The notes under the pieces: generated by a model
Told to the model about the DNA's origin: nothing
The model's database searches: none
What the model saw: only the letters and a program-made list of their open reading frames with translations
Assembly: GCA_032191485.1 (NCBI GenBank)
Contig: JAVDOI010000019.1
Location: 13,326,202 to 13,390,201 of the forward strand
Source: Leptoclinus maculatus
Taxonomy: Eukaryota; Chordata; Actinopteri; Perciformes; Stichaeidae
Length of the DNA: 64,000 nucleotides
Reading direction: 5' to 3'
Made by a program: the position numbers and the translations under genes
In this document: positions 10,767 to 22,207 of the stretch, one piece after another
How positions within the stretch are numbered: the first letter of the stretch is position 1
Layout of the letters: each line of letters opens with the position of its first letter

Positions 10767-10794
10767 CCCCCCCCCCCCCCCCCCCCCCCCCCCC
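10767..10794 (+). repeat. C28 homopolymer
   Basis: The longest cytosine run in the window. The apparent polyproline in frames through it is an artefact. Confidence 0.9.
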
Positions 10795-10829
10795 GTCTCC
10801 ATCCAAAGTCTCTGTGCATTGGATTTCTC

Positions 10830-11050
10830 CTTCAGAATGACACTAACTGGATGCCTGCAGAGCTGGAGAACCATCTCTCCGCGTCACGTAATTAGAAATG
10901 CAAAGGTAAGCCTCGGGTTGTTAATAATTCAGTCTGAAAACGAGAGGCTTTTGTTTCATAATGCATCTCTCCAGCGAACTTTAAATTGGGAAAATTAGAG
11001 GAATAAATATGCGTCTGTTTTGTTTTTGTGCATTTGTAAATCCCAGCCTT
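10830..11050. promoter_or_regulatory. CNE-like block
   Basis: CACGTAATTAGAAATGC centred on TAATTAG at 10889-10895 is followed by GTTAATAATTCAG and ATAATGCATCTC. The sequence is unique over 200 bp and ends before the CA array at 11231. Confidence 0.4.
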
Positions 11051-11227
11051 AAGCTGCAGCTAAATCTTCAGGAGTTTCTTCTATCTGGGTTTTTATTTTA
11101 GGTTTTTTTTTGCGAGAGTTTGAAGTCCCGGTAGCTCTACGGAGGTCGATAGTGGTCTTAAGTTTCCCTGCACAGTGGTAAAAACTCACAAGCTGTTGTG
11201 ACTTTTGATCCCATGTGTTAGAAATAC

Positions 11228-11230
<3 letters not shown>

Positions 11231-11262
<32 letters not shown>
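11231..11262 (+). repeat. (AC)16 microsatellite
   Basis: Perfect dinucleotide array. Confidence 0.95.
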
Positions 11263-11264
<2 letters not shown>

Positions 11265-11399
11265 TCCTCCCGCTGAAGTGGTATTACAAAGGCCAGGTGT
11301 TGGCTGGAAAGGAAACGTCTGAGGGCAGGAAATCCCTGTTGACCTACTTTTAGCAGAGAGAGAAAGTGATGAAGAACGTCGAGGGGAAGAGGAAGCCAC

Positions 11400-12400
11400 T
11401 GTCATTCATGTAACGCTCCGTTATTGAAGTAAAGTCTCCTTTATGGGTTCAAAAGGCTTCTCGTGAAGAAAGCATGGAAAAGACCACATTTAACAGAATT
11501 AGCCTTTGATTTCTGTTCACGAAAACCTCTCAGGATGTAAAACAAGAGGTGGATTAAAGATACCGTTTTAAAATACTACTCTATAATTCAACTATTGCAT
11601 TAATTGCTGACTATAAATCTTTACAAATTAAAAGGATAACTACATAAATTAAATGCTCCAAAAGTGACTCCATGGACAGATAAGAATTAGAAGAATCGTG
11701 ACTAATGTGCTATTATCAAACGGGGACATTTACTCCATGAGATGCTAAACAGTGTAACTTCTATATACGCTTCATTTTAAGTGAATTTACAGTATTTGTT
11801 TTTACTACCATTTATGTATTTTTGTTTCAAAAGTTGATTGCGTTATTATGACACAGACGGGACCATCATTTCATTACTGCATTTGTTTTTAACTTGCAAA
11901 CTGTAACACGGTTTAGTGATCAAATTATATCAGTTTAAAATGTGTATTTATACATCTATGACCTGATATTAAATAGTATGTTGAAGAGCTATAATCAATA
12001 ACTCTACACGGTCTCTGTAATTCAGAGAGCTGAGAGGAGAAGAGCTCCTCTGTGCAGGATTAAGAGAAACGGAGACGGCATCACGGTGCACAGGCGCGTT
12101 TGAAGTTGGTGGTTGGTTTGCTTTATTTGTGCCACCCTCCCTCTGACGAACACAAACAAAACAAAACGGTGCCGACGGAGCAGAGAGAACGTCTCACAAT
12201 CGATTGCGGCAGATTCAAATGTCACTCGTCAGACCCGAGGCCTTTGAAGTTCTCACTGTAAGTCGCCTCCGAGCTTCATTCTGGGTCACGAGGATCTGGC
12301 TCTACAGTCACAGACCAACGTATTGCAACACGAGTTCAGTGTGAACGCAGAGACGTGAAGGGGTTAACGTGGCTGCTCTTCTGCCGCCAGACCAGTGGAG
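11400..12400. other. A+T-rich unique DNA, no feature seen
   Basis: From 11520 to 12000 the sequence is strongly A+T-rich without tandem structure. 12020-12400 returns to mixed composition. No open frame is credible. Confidence 0.5.
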
Positions 12401-12760
12401 TCAGAACACACACTTGTTTTCAGGTTATAGACACGACCCAAGACCACCTATTCTCTAAAACAACAGTATAGATGTATAATATATTTCAAATATTCTATTT
12501 GTTTATGAACTCATATTTGTCTTGTCTTCTTACATATTGTTCTAGTCCTCATTATATCCACATTACTGATGATTATTACACATTTCACCAATAACCCTAC
12601 AATATTATCACTATATTTAATGTTCTCCTCTTCAAACCATTCCTCCCTTTTTCTAGTTATCCCCAACTACTATATTAATATGTACTTATTTATTTACTGT
12701 GTGTCTTTATATTACTAAATGCTGCCGTCATTGTAAAATAGCAATACATTTAAATGTAAC
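12400..12760. repeat. Possible retroposon 3'-tail remnant
   Basis: A T/A-rich, G-poor segment ends in a TGTGTCTTTATATTAC and GCTGCCGTCATTGTAAA phrase, which resembles 3' ends of some fish LINE-derived repeats. No terminal repeat or target-site duplication was found, so unique A+T-rich DNA is just as possible. Confidence 0.25.
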
Positions 12761-12861
12761 AATTACATCCATAAAAGTTGTTTTTTTGTCACAAATGTGT
12801 TGCCATCCCTCTACACATAGTGTTCTGTTTTTATAACGTGATGTTTCACCTGAACCCGGCG

Positions 12862-12905
12862 ATATATATATATATATATATATGTATAAATATATATACA
12901 TATAC
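12862..12905. repeat. (AT)n microsatellite, imperfect
   Basis: A pure (AT)11 at 12862-12883 continues with interruptions to about 12905. It is self-complementary and can extrude a cruciform. Confidence 0.9.
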
Positions 12906-13090
12906 AGTAGTGTTCTCACTGTTACAGGGATAGAAGGCCTCTCACACACACACACACAGCAGCCTGTCAGTCAGCTGAAGGGAGACTAAAGACCGTAGAT
13001 GTGTATCAGACATTTCTCCAGTGGAGCATTACGTCTGACCTGGTCTGTGAATGCCCACCCTCCTTTACCCCATCTATCCCCTCTTTATAA

Positions 13091-13102
13091 CCCCCCCCCC
13101 CC
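13091..13102 (+). repeat. C12 homopolymer
   Basis: Short cytosine run in pyrimidine-rich DNA. Confidence 0.85.
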
Positions 13103-13199
13103 TCCCTCCTCCATCCTTACCCCAGCCTGGTTATCTGTTTGGGGGATGCTCGGCTTCTCTCCCGGCCTCTTTTGTGCTCGACGGCGAAGGACTGGAACT

Positions 13200-13670
13200 T
13201 GAGAAAGTCCTCGTTTTGTGTCTCTGAGAAGTTCTTGTCTCCAACATGAATGGGCCCTTAAGACCCACTTACATTACTGTTTAGAAGAGGAAGAAAAAGG
13301 ATTTAAAAACAAACCCGCCCACCCCCGCACACAGAGACTTTAGTACAGGTGGTGGCAGCGTACGGTGGTAGTTTCACATTAGTGCCACAGATATGCAACA
13401 TTTGAATTTGATATTATCTTGATCATCTGAGCCTCTTTAGCTGCGTGTTGTGCAATCTTGTGTTGTGTCCTTGTACTTGTATCAAATATAAATAAATTGT
13501 TACAACATGTATATTTCATTAAGGTGAATTAAAACAGTGGAAATTGTTTTGCACTTTTTTGTTTCTTACTTTTAAAATACTTTACAACTAATTCAGTTTT
13601 TATAATTGTGAAAGTATAAAAAAAAGCAACTAAATAAGTGAATACATGTTGTATAAATAATAACAGTTTT
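13200..13670. other. Unique A+T-rich DNA, no feature seen
   Basis: A 'CTTGTACTTGTATCAAATATAAATAAATTG' type A+T-rich phrase near 13470 hints at an old retroposon tail but is not diagnostic. Confidence 0.45.
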
Positions 13671-13903
13671 TACTTGTCACTAATGATCACCTCCCTCACA
13701 GACACTCGGTTCTCATGCCAACATGTGTGCACATGTGGTTTGGCAGGTGGTTGAGAACAACTATTGGTTATTGACAGAGCGCGAGTGTGAGAGAAAAGCT
13801 TGCTGAGTGGAAAGTGATGAGGAGATAAGAGCTGGGCCTGAGGAGGGGCTCGCGTGTCTGAGGTGACTTCACACACGGGCAGCATCGGAAAGAAAATGGG
13901 TTT

Positions 13904-13905
<2 letters not shown>

Positions 13906-13933
<28 letters not shown>
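13906..13933 (+). repeat. T28 homopolymer
   Basis: Uninterrupted thymine run. On the - strand it reads as a poly(A) 28 bases long. A retroposon insertion on the - strand is possible, but no recognisable body lies on either side. Confidence 0.9.
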
Positions 13934-13937
<4 letters not shown>

Positions 13938-14049
13938 GTTGCAGTTGCAATAAACAAACGAGGGTTAAGTCATCCAACGAGGGGGTTTGTGGAGATTCAC
14001 ATTTCCACAGAGCGACTGCGGGGCGATACGCCTCCTCTTCCTCTTCTTC

Positions 14050-14220
14050 TTCTTCGCCGCTCACGCAGGACCGCATTCCACCGGCCGAGATAATTAAGAG
14101 TGAAAAATCCTTGTCGTTGCAGCGGGGAAGCTCTTTAGGTACCAATTCACCCTGATGAATAAAACCCTAATTAATCCACTTAATCTGCCGCATGAGAGAT
14201 TACTCCCGTCTTCACGACCA
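14050..14220. promoter_or_regulatory. CNE-like block with bicoid-type site
   Basis: TAATTAAG at 14091-14098 and TAATTAATCC at 14168-14177 lie 70 bp apart. The second contains a TAATCC core preferred by OTX/PITX-type homeodomains. A further TTAATCTGCCG follows. The sequence is unique. Confidence 0.42.
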
Positions 14221-14855
14221 TGCACACTGTACACTGCCTGTCCCTGAATAATAAAAAAAAAAAAAGAATACAAGGGGACATTTTCTTTCCCATCCGAACT
14301 CCTGTGATAAGGTCTTGATCTCTCTATTATTGTGCCCTCGGTTTTACAGCCAGCGCTGTGCTGTTGAGAGTGTGCCATAAAATAAAATAAAGAAGAGAGA
14401 CGGCGTGGAAAGGGCAAGAGAGCAACAGCAATCATACTTGTCTTAGAAGACCTTGTGGCGGCATTGTGCTGCCCTCCATCGCACGTCTGCAGACATTTTT
14501 CATAGTAGCTGTAAATATGACACGCTCGGGTTTTTACGAGTCCTTCTGATTCAGATACAAGAGAGAAACTCTGCTTCATTCGGTTTATTACGTACGTGAA
14601 GGAAAATAAAAGTCAGGTTTCTCCTCCTGCGTCTCTTAAATATGTAGAATTGGTAGAAATGTTTTCTGTTGTTTAAATGTTTTCTGACTCTTTCCTGGTT
14701 TTACTTCAGTTCAAAAGTCACTTTTGTTACACAGAAAAACCATGAGAACACAATACCAGGCACACTGCAGCAAATCATCATTCTAAGTATGAAACCGTGA
14801 TGTGACGAGTTCCAGTGATGTTTTAAACCGGTGGGAGATTCATAGAAAACATGCA
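14221..14855. other. Unique sequence, no gene supported
   Basis: The reverse-strand frame of 161 codons at 14094-14579 runs through the CNE-like block and an A-rich patch (14252-14265). It has no recognisable family or splice context. Confidence 0.5.
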
Positions 14856-14856
14856 A

Positions 14857-14859
<3 letters not shown>

Positions 14860-14936
<77 letters not shown>
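14860..14936 (+). repeat. (GT)38 microsatellite
   Basis: Perfect 77-bp GT array. Two more arrays follow within 320 bp, the last of them in the complementary CA sense. Confidence 0.96.
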
Positions 14937-14941
<5 letters not shown>

Positions 14942-15046
14942 ATGGCCGCCCCCTCACTCTTATGCTTAGTCACAGAAGACAGACATGTATATTGTATCAG
15001 CCACTGTAGAAAGTGAGAAGCAACTAGTGTTTCTACGAGTCTTTCA

Positions 15047-15072
15047 GTGTGTGTGTGTGTGTGTGTGTGTGT
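15047..15072 (+). repeat. (GT)13 microsatellite
   Basis: Perfect array, same sense as the preceding one. Confidence 0.95.
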
Positions 15073-15193
15073 TTTAGGTTACAGCCGGCCGGCTCGCCCG
15101 CTCACTGTTGCCTCCAAGTAGCCCAGATCACTTGCCTTGTCATCAGGCACCATTATATGGCTCCCTCTCAGGCTCCTTCAAGTCTGTTCCTTC

Positions 15194-15194
<1 letters not shown>

Positions 15195-15257
<63 letters not shown>
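15195..15257 (+). repeat. (AC)31 microsatellite
   Basis: Perfect 63-bp array, complementary in sense to the GT array at 14860-14936. Confidence 0.96.
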
Positions 15258-15260
<3 letters not shown>

Positions 15261-15319
15261 GCACTGTTTAGCTCACAGTGCTCAAAGAGAGAACACACCA
15301 GGCTGCGTCTGAAGCTTTT

Positions 15320-15640
15320 TTTATTCGTTAACGTTAAGTTTGTAACTCGTTTGTTTATCGATACAGTGAATTATTAAAAAACGTCTTTGGTGATGCGGCT
15401 GCGGCTGAGCTTAATCACTCTTTATAATCCTACGGTGGATGAAATGTTCAGCGGTGCTCAGGGAGGAGGGACCGGGCCTCGTAGAGAACCTTATCACCCC
15501 GTATCCGGGAAATCGATATTCACGCTGCAATCTGATAAGCAAATATGTTTGGGCCGGCTGTTTGAAATGCTGCACGCGGAAAAAAACAGATATTTGAGTT
15601 TAAAAGTCAATGAAATGAGAAAGAAGCTGTAAGATGAAAG
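15320..15640. promoter_or_regulatory. CNE-like block with GATA and ONECUT-like sites
   Basis: Contains CTTATC near 15490, GATAAGC near 15534 and AAATCGATATTC starting at 15510, which fits the ATCGAT core bound by ONECUT factors. GAATTATTAAAAAACG lies near 15370. The whole 300 bp is unique and free of simple repeats. Confidence 0.42.
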
Positions 15641-16230
15641 GATTCAAAGTACAGTTGTCATTCACTGATACTCGTGACACTCCGTAGAAATACACCGAGA
15701 GGCCGCGTGCGTCTCATTGTGTGTGCTGTACGGCGTCTGTTGGCCTAGACGTGCACGGCTGCAGAATGCCGGATCTTATCAGCGAGCTGTAAACATATTT
15801 TGTGTGTTTTGGTGATAAAGAGATGGGCGACAGTCCAGCGGCGGAGGAGAGGCTCTCAGGTTACCGGGCCGTCCCTCAAGCTGCCGTCACCGACAAATCT
15901 AACGGACAGAACGTAACAATGTTTCTACACAATAAAAATAACACACATATATATATTTTATGAACGGGCTCCAGTCCAGCAGAATCTCGTGGAGGAACTA
16001 CTTTCTTTCAACCGTAGTTCTTCTAAGAATCTGCTCACAACAAGCTGTGTGGATTGTTTTGCGTTACCGGGTCATGATTTCTGCAAAGTGACATTTGAGC
16101 TCCATAAGTGACATCTATGTAGATTCATGCCGACCAACTTTACAACAACCAATGTTCCCCAAACGTGAGTAACATCACTCTGCAGGATACACAGAGTTTA
16201 TAAAGCCGTGAGCGACTTACTGGCTCAAAG
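15641..16230. other. Unique sequence, weakly CNE-like part
   Basis: 15765-15880 contains GATCTTATCAGCGAGC and GGTGATAAAGAG, both with GATA cores. The rest shows nothing notable apart from a short AT run at 15947-15958. Confidence 0.4.
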
Positions 16231-16233
16231 AAG

Positions 16234-16235
<2 letters not shown>

Positions 16236-16287
<52 letters not shown>
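16236..16287. repeat. (AT)26 microsatellite
   Basis: Perfect self-complementary 52-bp array, the longest AT array in the window. It is a likely cruciform or replication-slippage site. Confidence 0.96.
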
Positions 16288-16293
<6 letters not shown>

Positions 16294-16740
16294 TCATGCA
16301 CAGCCTTAATTCTCTTACTCTTGGTGCAATAATACTTTATTCTCATGTCTGTATTTTTCCCTAAATGTACACGGTTTGTTTTAAAGGGAAGGTTCCTCTA
16401 GTCTACGAGGAGGCCAGTTCCACAGCAGTTAAACACGATTAAAGCGAAGCTGTACGATCAGGAATGATAGTGGCTTTGATGGTTAAGATGCTTGGATTCA
16501 ATCTAGGTTTGAAATGAAATAAAACACTGTATTTCATGCAAAAAAAAAGAATAAAATAGTCGACCCTCAGCCCTTTAATTATCATCACTATTCACCTGTG
16601 TGAAGCACTCGGGGGAGCTGCTGTTGCAGTGGAACTGTCTGCACTGCGGTCGCTTTCTGTCCCTGAGCTCAAAAGCTGCAATCTGCAGAGACGACGGGCT
16701 CAAACACTGCAGAGGAGAGACTCTGGGGTCATGCCAAGAT

Positions 16741-16742
<2 letters not shown>
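16288..16742. other. Unique sequence, no feature seen
   Basis: Ordinary unique DNA. An A8 patch lies near 16540. Confidence 0.5.

Positions 16743-16773
<31 letters not shown>
16743..16773 (+). repeat. (TC)15 microsatellite
   Basis: Perfect pyrimidine dinucleotide array. Confidence 0.95.
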
Positions 16774-16777
<4 letters not shown>

Positions 16778-17320
16778 CCGTTTCTTCTCCCCCTCACGTG
16801 TCGCCAGCTCTCACAGCTCACCTAAACCACATGAAGAGCCTAAGAGAGGGTGACCTTATATGGCAGCCTTCAGAGAAACTCAAGGACGTGCACACTTAGA
16901 GATAAACCTCTCTCTCTTTTTTTTTTAATCTAATCTTTGAAATCAGGTGTTTTTGCACTTTATTTTCTGTTCTGTTCTTCAGCTGCTAATGAGACAAAGT
17001 GTGTGAGAACGAGGAGAGATGGTATCAGATCAGTGGGGCATTTCACTGATGCAGTCTGACAGGATAAATGTCTTCACTCGCTGCACTGTGGTTACTTTGG
17101 TCAGTCAGAGTTTACACCAGCAATCAGGCAAACTCAGCGACTTGTCGTGTTTGTTTGCCGTGTTGGTTGCTGATGATGAAAAGGAAATAAGGGACTTCCC
17201 GGCATTTCTACATTAAATACGACAAAAAAGGTTCAAATGAATAATCTGCGTCAGTAAGTGACGCAATTTCACACCTATCGCAACATCACCGGTCGACAGC
17301 AGAGAGTGTGAGGAGAGTGT
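16774..17320. other. Unique sequence, no feature seen
   Basis: No motif clusters or repeats beyond an 11-T run at 16916-16926. Confidence 0.5.
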
Positions 17321-17322
17321 AA

Positions 17323-17324
<2 letters not shown>

Positions 17325-17357
<33 letters not shown>
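17325..17357 (+). repeat. (GT)16 microsatellite
   Basis: Perfect array. Confidence 0.95.
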
Positions 17358-17359
<2 letters not shown>

Positions 17360-17361
<2 letters not shown>

Positions 17362-17580
17362 TTTCTTATCACCGGTGCAGATTAAGCCGCTGCCTACGAT
17401 AAGGTTCGACGGCAAACAGGGAGGAATGGCGGCGCACAGGAGCCCAGATGGGCGATTAGAGGGCCGGCGTGGCACAAGTGAGGGGTCGAGAGCGACGACC
17501 CCCTCCGTTTGTGCGATAGCTAACCCCCCCCCCCGGCCATCGCAGGCCGCCATTATCGCTCCAGAGGTTTGACATCTACA
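17360..17580. promoter_or_regulatory. CNE-like, CpG-containing block
   Basis: Begins with CTTATCACCGGTGCAG and continues through ACGATAAGG and GGCGATTAGAGGG. Two inverted GATA cores lie within 40 bp. A C11 run at 17524-17534 lies near its end. Confidence 0.36.
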
Positions 17581-18439
17581 CTAAGTTGACGTGTCTCGGG
17601 TTGGTATCAGGTCCGATCGCACACACTGGACCGCACGAAGATGGAGCGCTCAGCACTTGTTGAATCCGTCGTTTGGTCAATGTCTCGATTATTCATTGTC
17701 CCGTATCGTTTATTTAGGCAAAATAAAGGCACAGTCTGTTTTTGTGTAAGTCAACTGATCCTCATTTAATATTTAGCTTGTTTTATTCGCAAGTGAATGA
17801 ACAAAACAGAAGAGAAAACGGACAGAATGTTTGTTCCTATACTTAGTTTCTGTTCTTCATTTTTAAAAACCCAATTCCAATCTTGTCTTGTTGAAAAGTG
17901 AGTTGTGTTGCTCGTACTTTAACATCTTGTAATCATCGATGTGCACGTTGTGACACCACTATCTAAAGAACACATGATTCCCACACCCGATGAGACGCCG
18001 AACACCGAACAACTTGAGCCTCGTATCAAAATAAAAAAAAAGGTCAAAGAGTCAAAGAATGTGAAATCTGCCCGTTTACTCACCGATTAAAGCTCTGAAA
18101 CCAGCAGCGTGCGGGAGGAAGGAAAAGGACGTGAAATGACTCGTTAGAAGGTCGTTAATGCTGATTGTGTTGAGAGCTGATGTATGAACACATCTTTGCA
18201 TCGTGACGTATTTAGAATATTGTAGTTTTAATCTCTTTGATTATACATCTAATAAAGTACTCAAAGGAATCTGAATCTTAGAACTTTTGAACTGTTTACT
18301 TGCTTGTGAATATACTACATTTCTATCCAACACTATATATTTGTATTCATATCTTTAGGAGCTACTTTCCTCTAGAAGACGTTAAAGTATCCGAGCACCG
18401 ACTTGAAACACAGTGAATATTATTTCTACAGCAGCTGAT
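17581..18439. other. Unique sequence, possible retroposon tail
   Basis: An ACATCTAATAAAGTACTCAAAGG phrase near 18246 followed by GAATCTGAATC resembles an AATAAA-plus-GAATCT tail seen in fish retroposons. No body is identifiable upstream. The remainder is A+T-rich unique DNA. Confidence 0.35.
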
Positions 18440-18890
18440 CACTGTAATTACCATTCATTAGTGCCATCTAGTGCCCACTGCCCCCTTTTCTTTTCCCTGA
18501 ACTGGTGCATCCATGCCTTCTTTACATATGTACAAATACATCCACCAGACACAATCCTCATTCTCTCATGGGATATCTCCCCCATGACACATTTCAAAAC
18601 ACTCTCTTCCCATTCAGGTTACGGGGGCGCCTCCGTGTACCGATCCCATTCATTCCCCGTCTCTCTCCCTGACCCTTTGATGGTGATAGTGAAGGCATAT
18701 CGTGTGATGGAGGGAGCATATCTTAATTGGCTGCCGTGTTATCGGCCCCGTTTGATAAGCCCCTTTGTCTTGTCCATCGTTACGATAGCCGGCGCTGATG
18801 GGAGGGAGGGGCCTTATTGGGGCTCGTGTCATCCCGAGGCTTGTTCGCATTTCATCCGGGTCGTTTGGAAATGACTGAGCGGTCGGGGGG
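18440..18890. promoter_or_regulatory. CNE-like block with GATA pair
   Basis: The core at 18660-18880 has TCTTAATTGGC, GTGTTATCGGCC and GTTTGATAAGCC within 40 bp, then ACGATAGCCGGCGC. The 153-codon frame at 18413-18874 overlaps it but shows no domain. High CpG content and absence of repeats fit a regulatory element better. Confidence 0.42.
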
Positions 18891-19994
18891 GGGAAAATCG
18901 AGTACAGATCACCGGGTATATAGGCACACATGCAACGCTGCAAGCTGACAAAGTGAGGCCTTGTAGCTTTCACGGCACGATAACCATCCTCTCTGAGATT
19001 GGACCGAGGCGCTCTCTTAGGTTAGGGTGTTAAGAGACGGAAGCCGCAGAGAGATAAAAATAAAATAAGAGAAATGTGAAGGGGGGGAAAAAAATTAGCA
19101 AGCTACTTCCTCATCTGTGTTTTTGATGTGTGGCAGTGGCAGCTATGGTGAGGTGGCTGGTGGTGAGCATCAGTCACATCTTCATGCTGCATGCAACAGT
19201 TCAATGTGTGAGTCCAGGTGCAGTGATTCACAGGTAACACATGTCAGTAGAAGACATCCTGAGAAAGAGAGAAGTCACTCTGTTGATTCCAACTCTAACG
19301 TTTGGCCAGACGGAGGGAAACGTGGTCGAATATGAATCGTTTAAAATTCCCGTTTCAGTGCAATTATCAAAAACAAACTTTTTCATTTTTATAAAGAAGT
19401 CTTTTTACGTGTCTGTTCTCAAACTTCTCAAAATGATGAGTGTTGTATGCAATAATAAGCACATTTATTTTATTTCAGTTATAAAATATTTGATTTAGAA
19501 TTCTGAGAGTTCTTTGGTACTTCACGAGTGCCGAAACAAGGTCATGATCCCTCACCAGCTTCCCACTCACCACCACCGTGAGCTGTGTTACGAGAGGCCG
19601 TGTTGGAAGCGTTGAATTATGAATCCCTACCACCAATTTATGTTGCAGCTGCAGGACTTTGTTCAGAGAAGGCTGACGTGAAACTCTTGTTCCTACCAAG
19701 TTTGAATGGATTAAGATCTCCCAATTGAATGTAATGTTTTTGTCTCATGAGGATCCTGTTAAGGTATTTGTGTACACAGTAGAACTGTCTTGCTTTTCAT
19801 CATCCAGCCAAAGCGTCACACGGCCCCAAAAATTCTCCCCAAAAATTGCTACTTTTGCATTATTCTATTTTTGAGTGCACCAGGTGACTCATATATGGTG
19901 CTTTTTCAAAAATTCGTGGAAGAGAAATCCATGCTACTACAACAACAAGGAGGAGGAGGAGGCGGCCTGCAGCCCTAAAAGCAGCAGCGGTGAG
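18891..19994. other. Unique sequence, no gene supported
   Basis: 19500-19730 is unique DNA of even composition that might be weakly constrained. The rest contains an A-rich patch (19088-19094) and A+T-rich stretches. Confidence 0.45.
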
Positions 19995-20022
19995 GAGGGA
20001 GGGAGGGAGGGAGGGAGGGAGG
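19995..20022 (+). repeat. (GGGA)7 microsatellite
   Basis: Seven tetranucleotide purine units. Regularly spaced G3 tracts make it G-quadruplex-capable. Confidence 0.92.
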
Positions 20023-21160
20023 CACAAACTCCACTTTTCAGATTTTGAAATGGAAACACACGTAGGTGAGATGTGAAAAACAGCATCACTTTCAAGAGGC
20101 TGCGAAGAGTCGCGCCAGTCATTGTGATCAGACCGGTTGTCTTCCTGTGACGGCCCTGCTAGTTTCCTCACTATTCATGTGGTTGAAACAGGAAACAAAA
20201 ACAGTGGCAATTCACTGCTGCTCGAGAGCGACTTCATTAGGACCGATTCATGGTGTCACCTCAACATCGCACAACCTCGGAAAAAAAACACACAAAGTCA
20301 AAGTTTAAATGCAGACTAATGGCAGCTTTCAATACACTGTTAACATTCAGACGCTCATGTAACCCCACGCTGTTAACATATCATACAACGAGTGAACAAC
20401 AACAGTGTGAACTGTTCACAGTCAGGGCTTCTGGGTAGAACACATTCACTCCCAATGGACTTCTACATGATTTCATATTTATTTAAATTAATAACATTGG
20501 CTCTGATTAGTTTTATTCATTTATTTTTAACTAATAAGAGACGAAAACACTCTTTAATGTTAAAGTTTAACGGCATTTCACAAGCAATTCATTACATTAT
20601 GTGCACATGCTGATACTTAAGTAAATGTTTTAAATAACTGTATTCTACATAATAAACACGTCTAATATTCTCAGTTAGGAGCTCTTTATCTCTCTGTCTC
20701 TCAGTGAGTAATCAATAAGTAGAAGCATGAGTGGGGCTTCATGTGTGAGCCCGGATACTTTCCATAACTGCTGATCGTTTGTCAAAGCATGCATGTTTGA
20801 ATGCAGTTTTCAAATCTTAGAGGCAGAAAGTGATGAATTGCACAACTGAAGCAGGTTTCAAGGTTGATGTAATGCTTAAATAGTACACTTTGAAGGTGCT
20901 ATACTTGGGTAATACTACACCTCTGTATGTACTTTTTTTACTCCATTAGATTTACATAAAAACACATGTGCTAATCTTTTAAAATATATCATTTTGTTAA
21001 GTATTGAAGTTAGTTCCGAACCTTACAAAAGAGCAGAGGCAACCTGAACTCCTTCATGTAAGAAGTGAAGCTAATGAAACACATGGACCGGTGACTCCTC
21101 ACAGTACCACGGTTCTGAGTGTGAGGTAGGAACCCAGAGGAGGAGCAGATTGGTTAAAGC
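20023..21160. other. A+T-rich DNA with weak dispersed-repeat traces
   Basis: GATACTTAAGTAAATG near 20612 and ATACTTGGGTAATAC near 20900 recall the 'tactt..aagtaa' phrases of a common fish repeat. Both are too short to classify. No gene is seen. Confidence 0.4.
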
Positions 21161-21164
21161 GGCC

Positions 21165-21600
21165 CTACACCCTAGCGGGGGCGACAGGAGGAGGTAGGAG
21201 GAGACCCGGGGCTCCCTCCCTGCCTGGCTCTCCCAGAGGAGCAGCCGTGGCGATGGTGATTATGTCACCACTTAGTGAACTAACTGACACTGATGGGTTT
21301 GAAATGCATTCTGTGTCCCAGCGGGCCCCCGGACCGCTCCCCCCCCCCCCCCACCCCCCCACCCCTCGTCCCCGCGTCTGTCAGGCCCCTCTGCGCCGGG
21401 TGTTGGGTTACCCCGGAGTGACAGCAAGGCCAAGTTCAACAGCACAGCCAGCCAGCAGCTCTCTGAAGAGGGAGGGAGGGAGGGAGTACGGAGGCTCTTC
21501 TTTCTGAATCACTTCTGGACCCCTTCTGGTGCACTGCTACCCCCCCCACAGCGACCTCGTCTTCTCTTCTTCCTCCTCCTGCAAACCCCTCAAAGAGGCG
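21165..21600. other. G+C-rich unique segment with C14 run
   Basis: The segment contains a C14 run at 21339-21352, C-rich continuation to 21365 and a (GGGA)4 at 21471-21486. Overlapping proline- and glycine-rich frames on both strands are compositional. Confidence 0.45.
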
Positions 21601-21661
21601 CCGTCAACGATTACTCATTTCCAAAGAAATATTAGTAATATCACTGGAGAAATGATAACAA

Positions 21662-22207
21662 GATGAGATACATACACAGTAATACAGCTGTGAAGATGAG
21701 GTACATACACAGTAATACAGCTGTGAAGATGAGGTACATACACAGTAATACAGCTGTGAAGATGAGATACATACACAGTAATACAGCTGTGAAGATGAGA
21801 TACATACACAGTAATACAGCTGTGAAGATGAGGTACATACACAGTAATACAGCTGTGAAGATGAGATACATACACAGTAATACAGCTGTGAAGATGAGAT
21901 ACATACACAGTAATACAGCTGTGAAGATGAGATACATACACAGTAATACAGCTGTGAAGATGAGATACATACACAGTAATACAGCTGTGAAGATGAGATA
22001 CATACACAGTAATACAGCTGTGAAGATGAGATACATACACAGTAATACAGCTGTGAAGATGAGATACATACACAGTAATACAGCTGTGAAGATGAGGTAC
22101 ATACACAGTAATACAGCTGTGAAGATGAGGTACATACACAGTAATACAGCTGTGAAGATGAGATACATACACAGTAATACAGCTGTGAAGATGAGGTACA
22201 TACACAG
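21662..22207. repeat. 33-bp minisatellite, 16.5 units
   Basis: Unit starts are at 21662 and every 33 bp after. The only variable base among full units is the sixth base: GATGAGATAC versus GATGAGGTAC. In order the 17 units read A G G A A G A A A A A A A G G A G. Each of the 16 complete units contains ACAGCTGT, a palindromic E-box. Because 33 is divisible by three and the unit lacks stops in several frames, four long frames appear on both strands (MRYIHSNTAVK repeated on +). These are not credible proteins. Near-identity implies recent expansion. The array has no spacers, so it is not a CRISPR. Confidence 0.97.

Noticed and set aside
13906..13933. Processed pseudogene or retroposon poly(A) tail on the - strand
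   Set aside because: No recognisable body lies upstream on that strand, and no target-site duplication was seen.
14094..14579. Reverse-strand 161-codon frame
   Set aside because: Passes through an A-rich patch (poly-Phe) and a CNE-like block. No protein family recognised.
18413..18874. 153-codon + strand frame
   Set aside because: Its second half is a GATA-motif CNE-like block, and no domain or start context is convincing.
21662..22207. CRISPR-like array
   Set aside because: Units are directly contiguous with no unique spacers, and the genome is eukaryotic.
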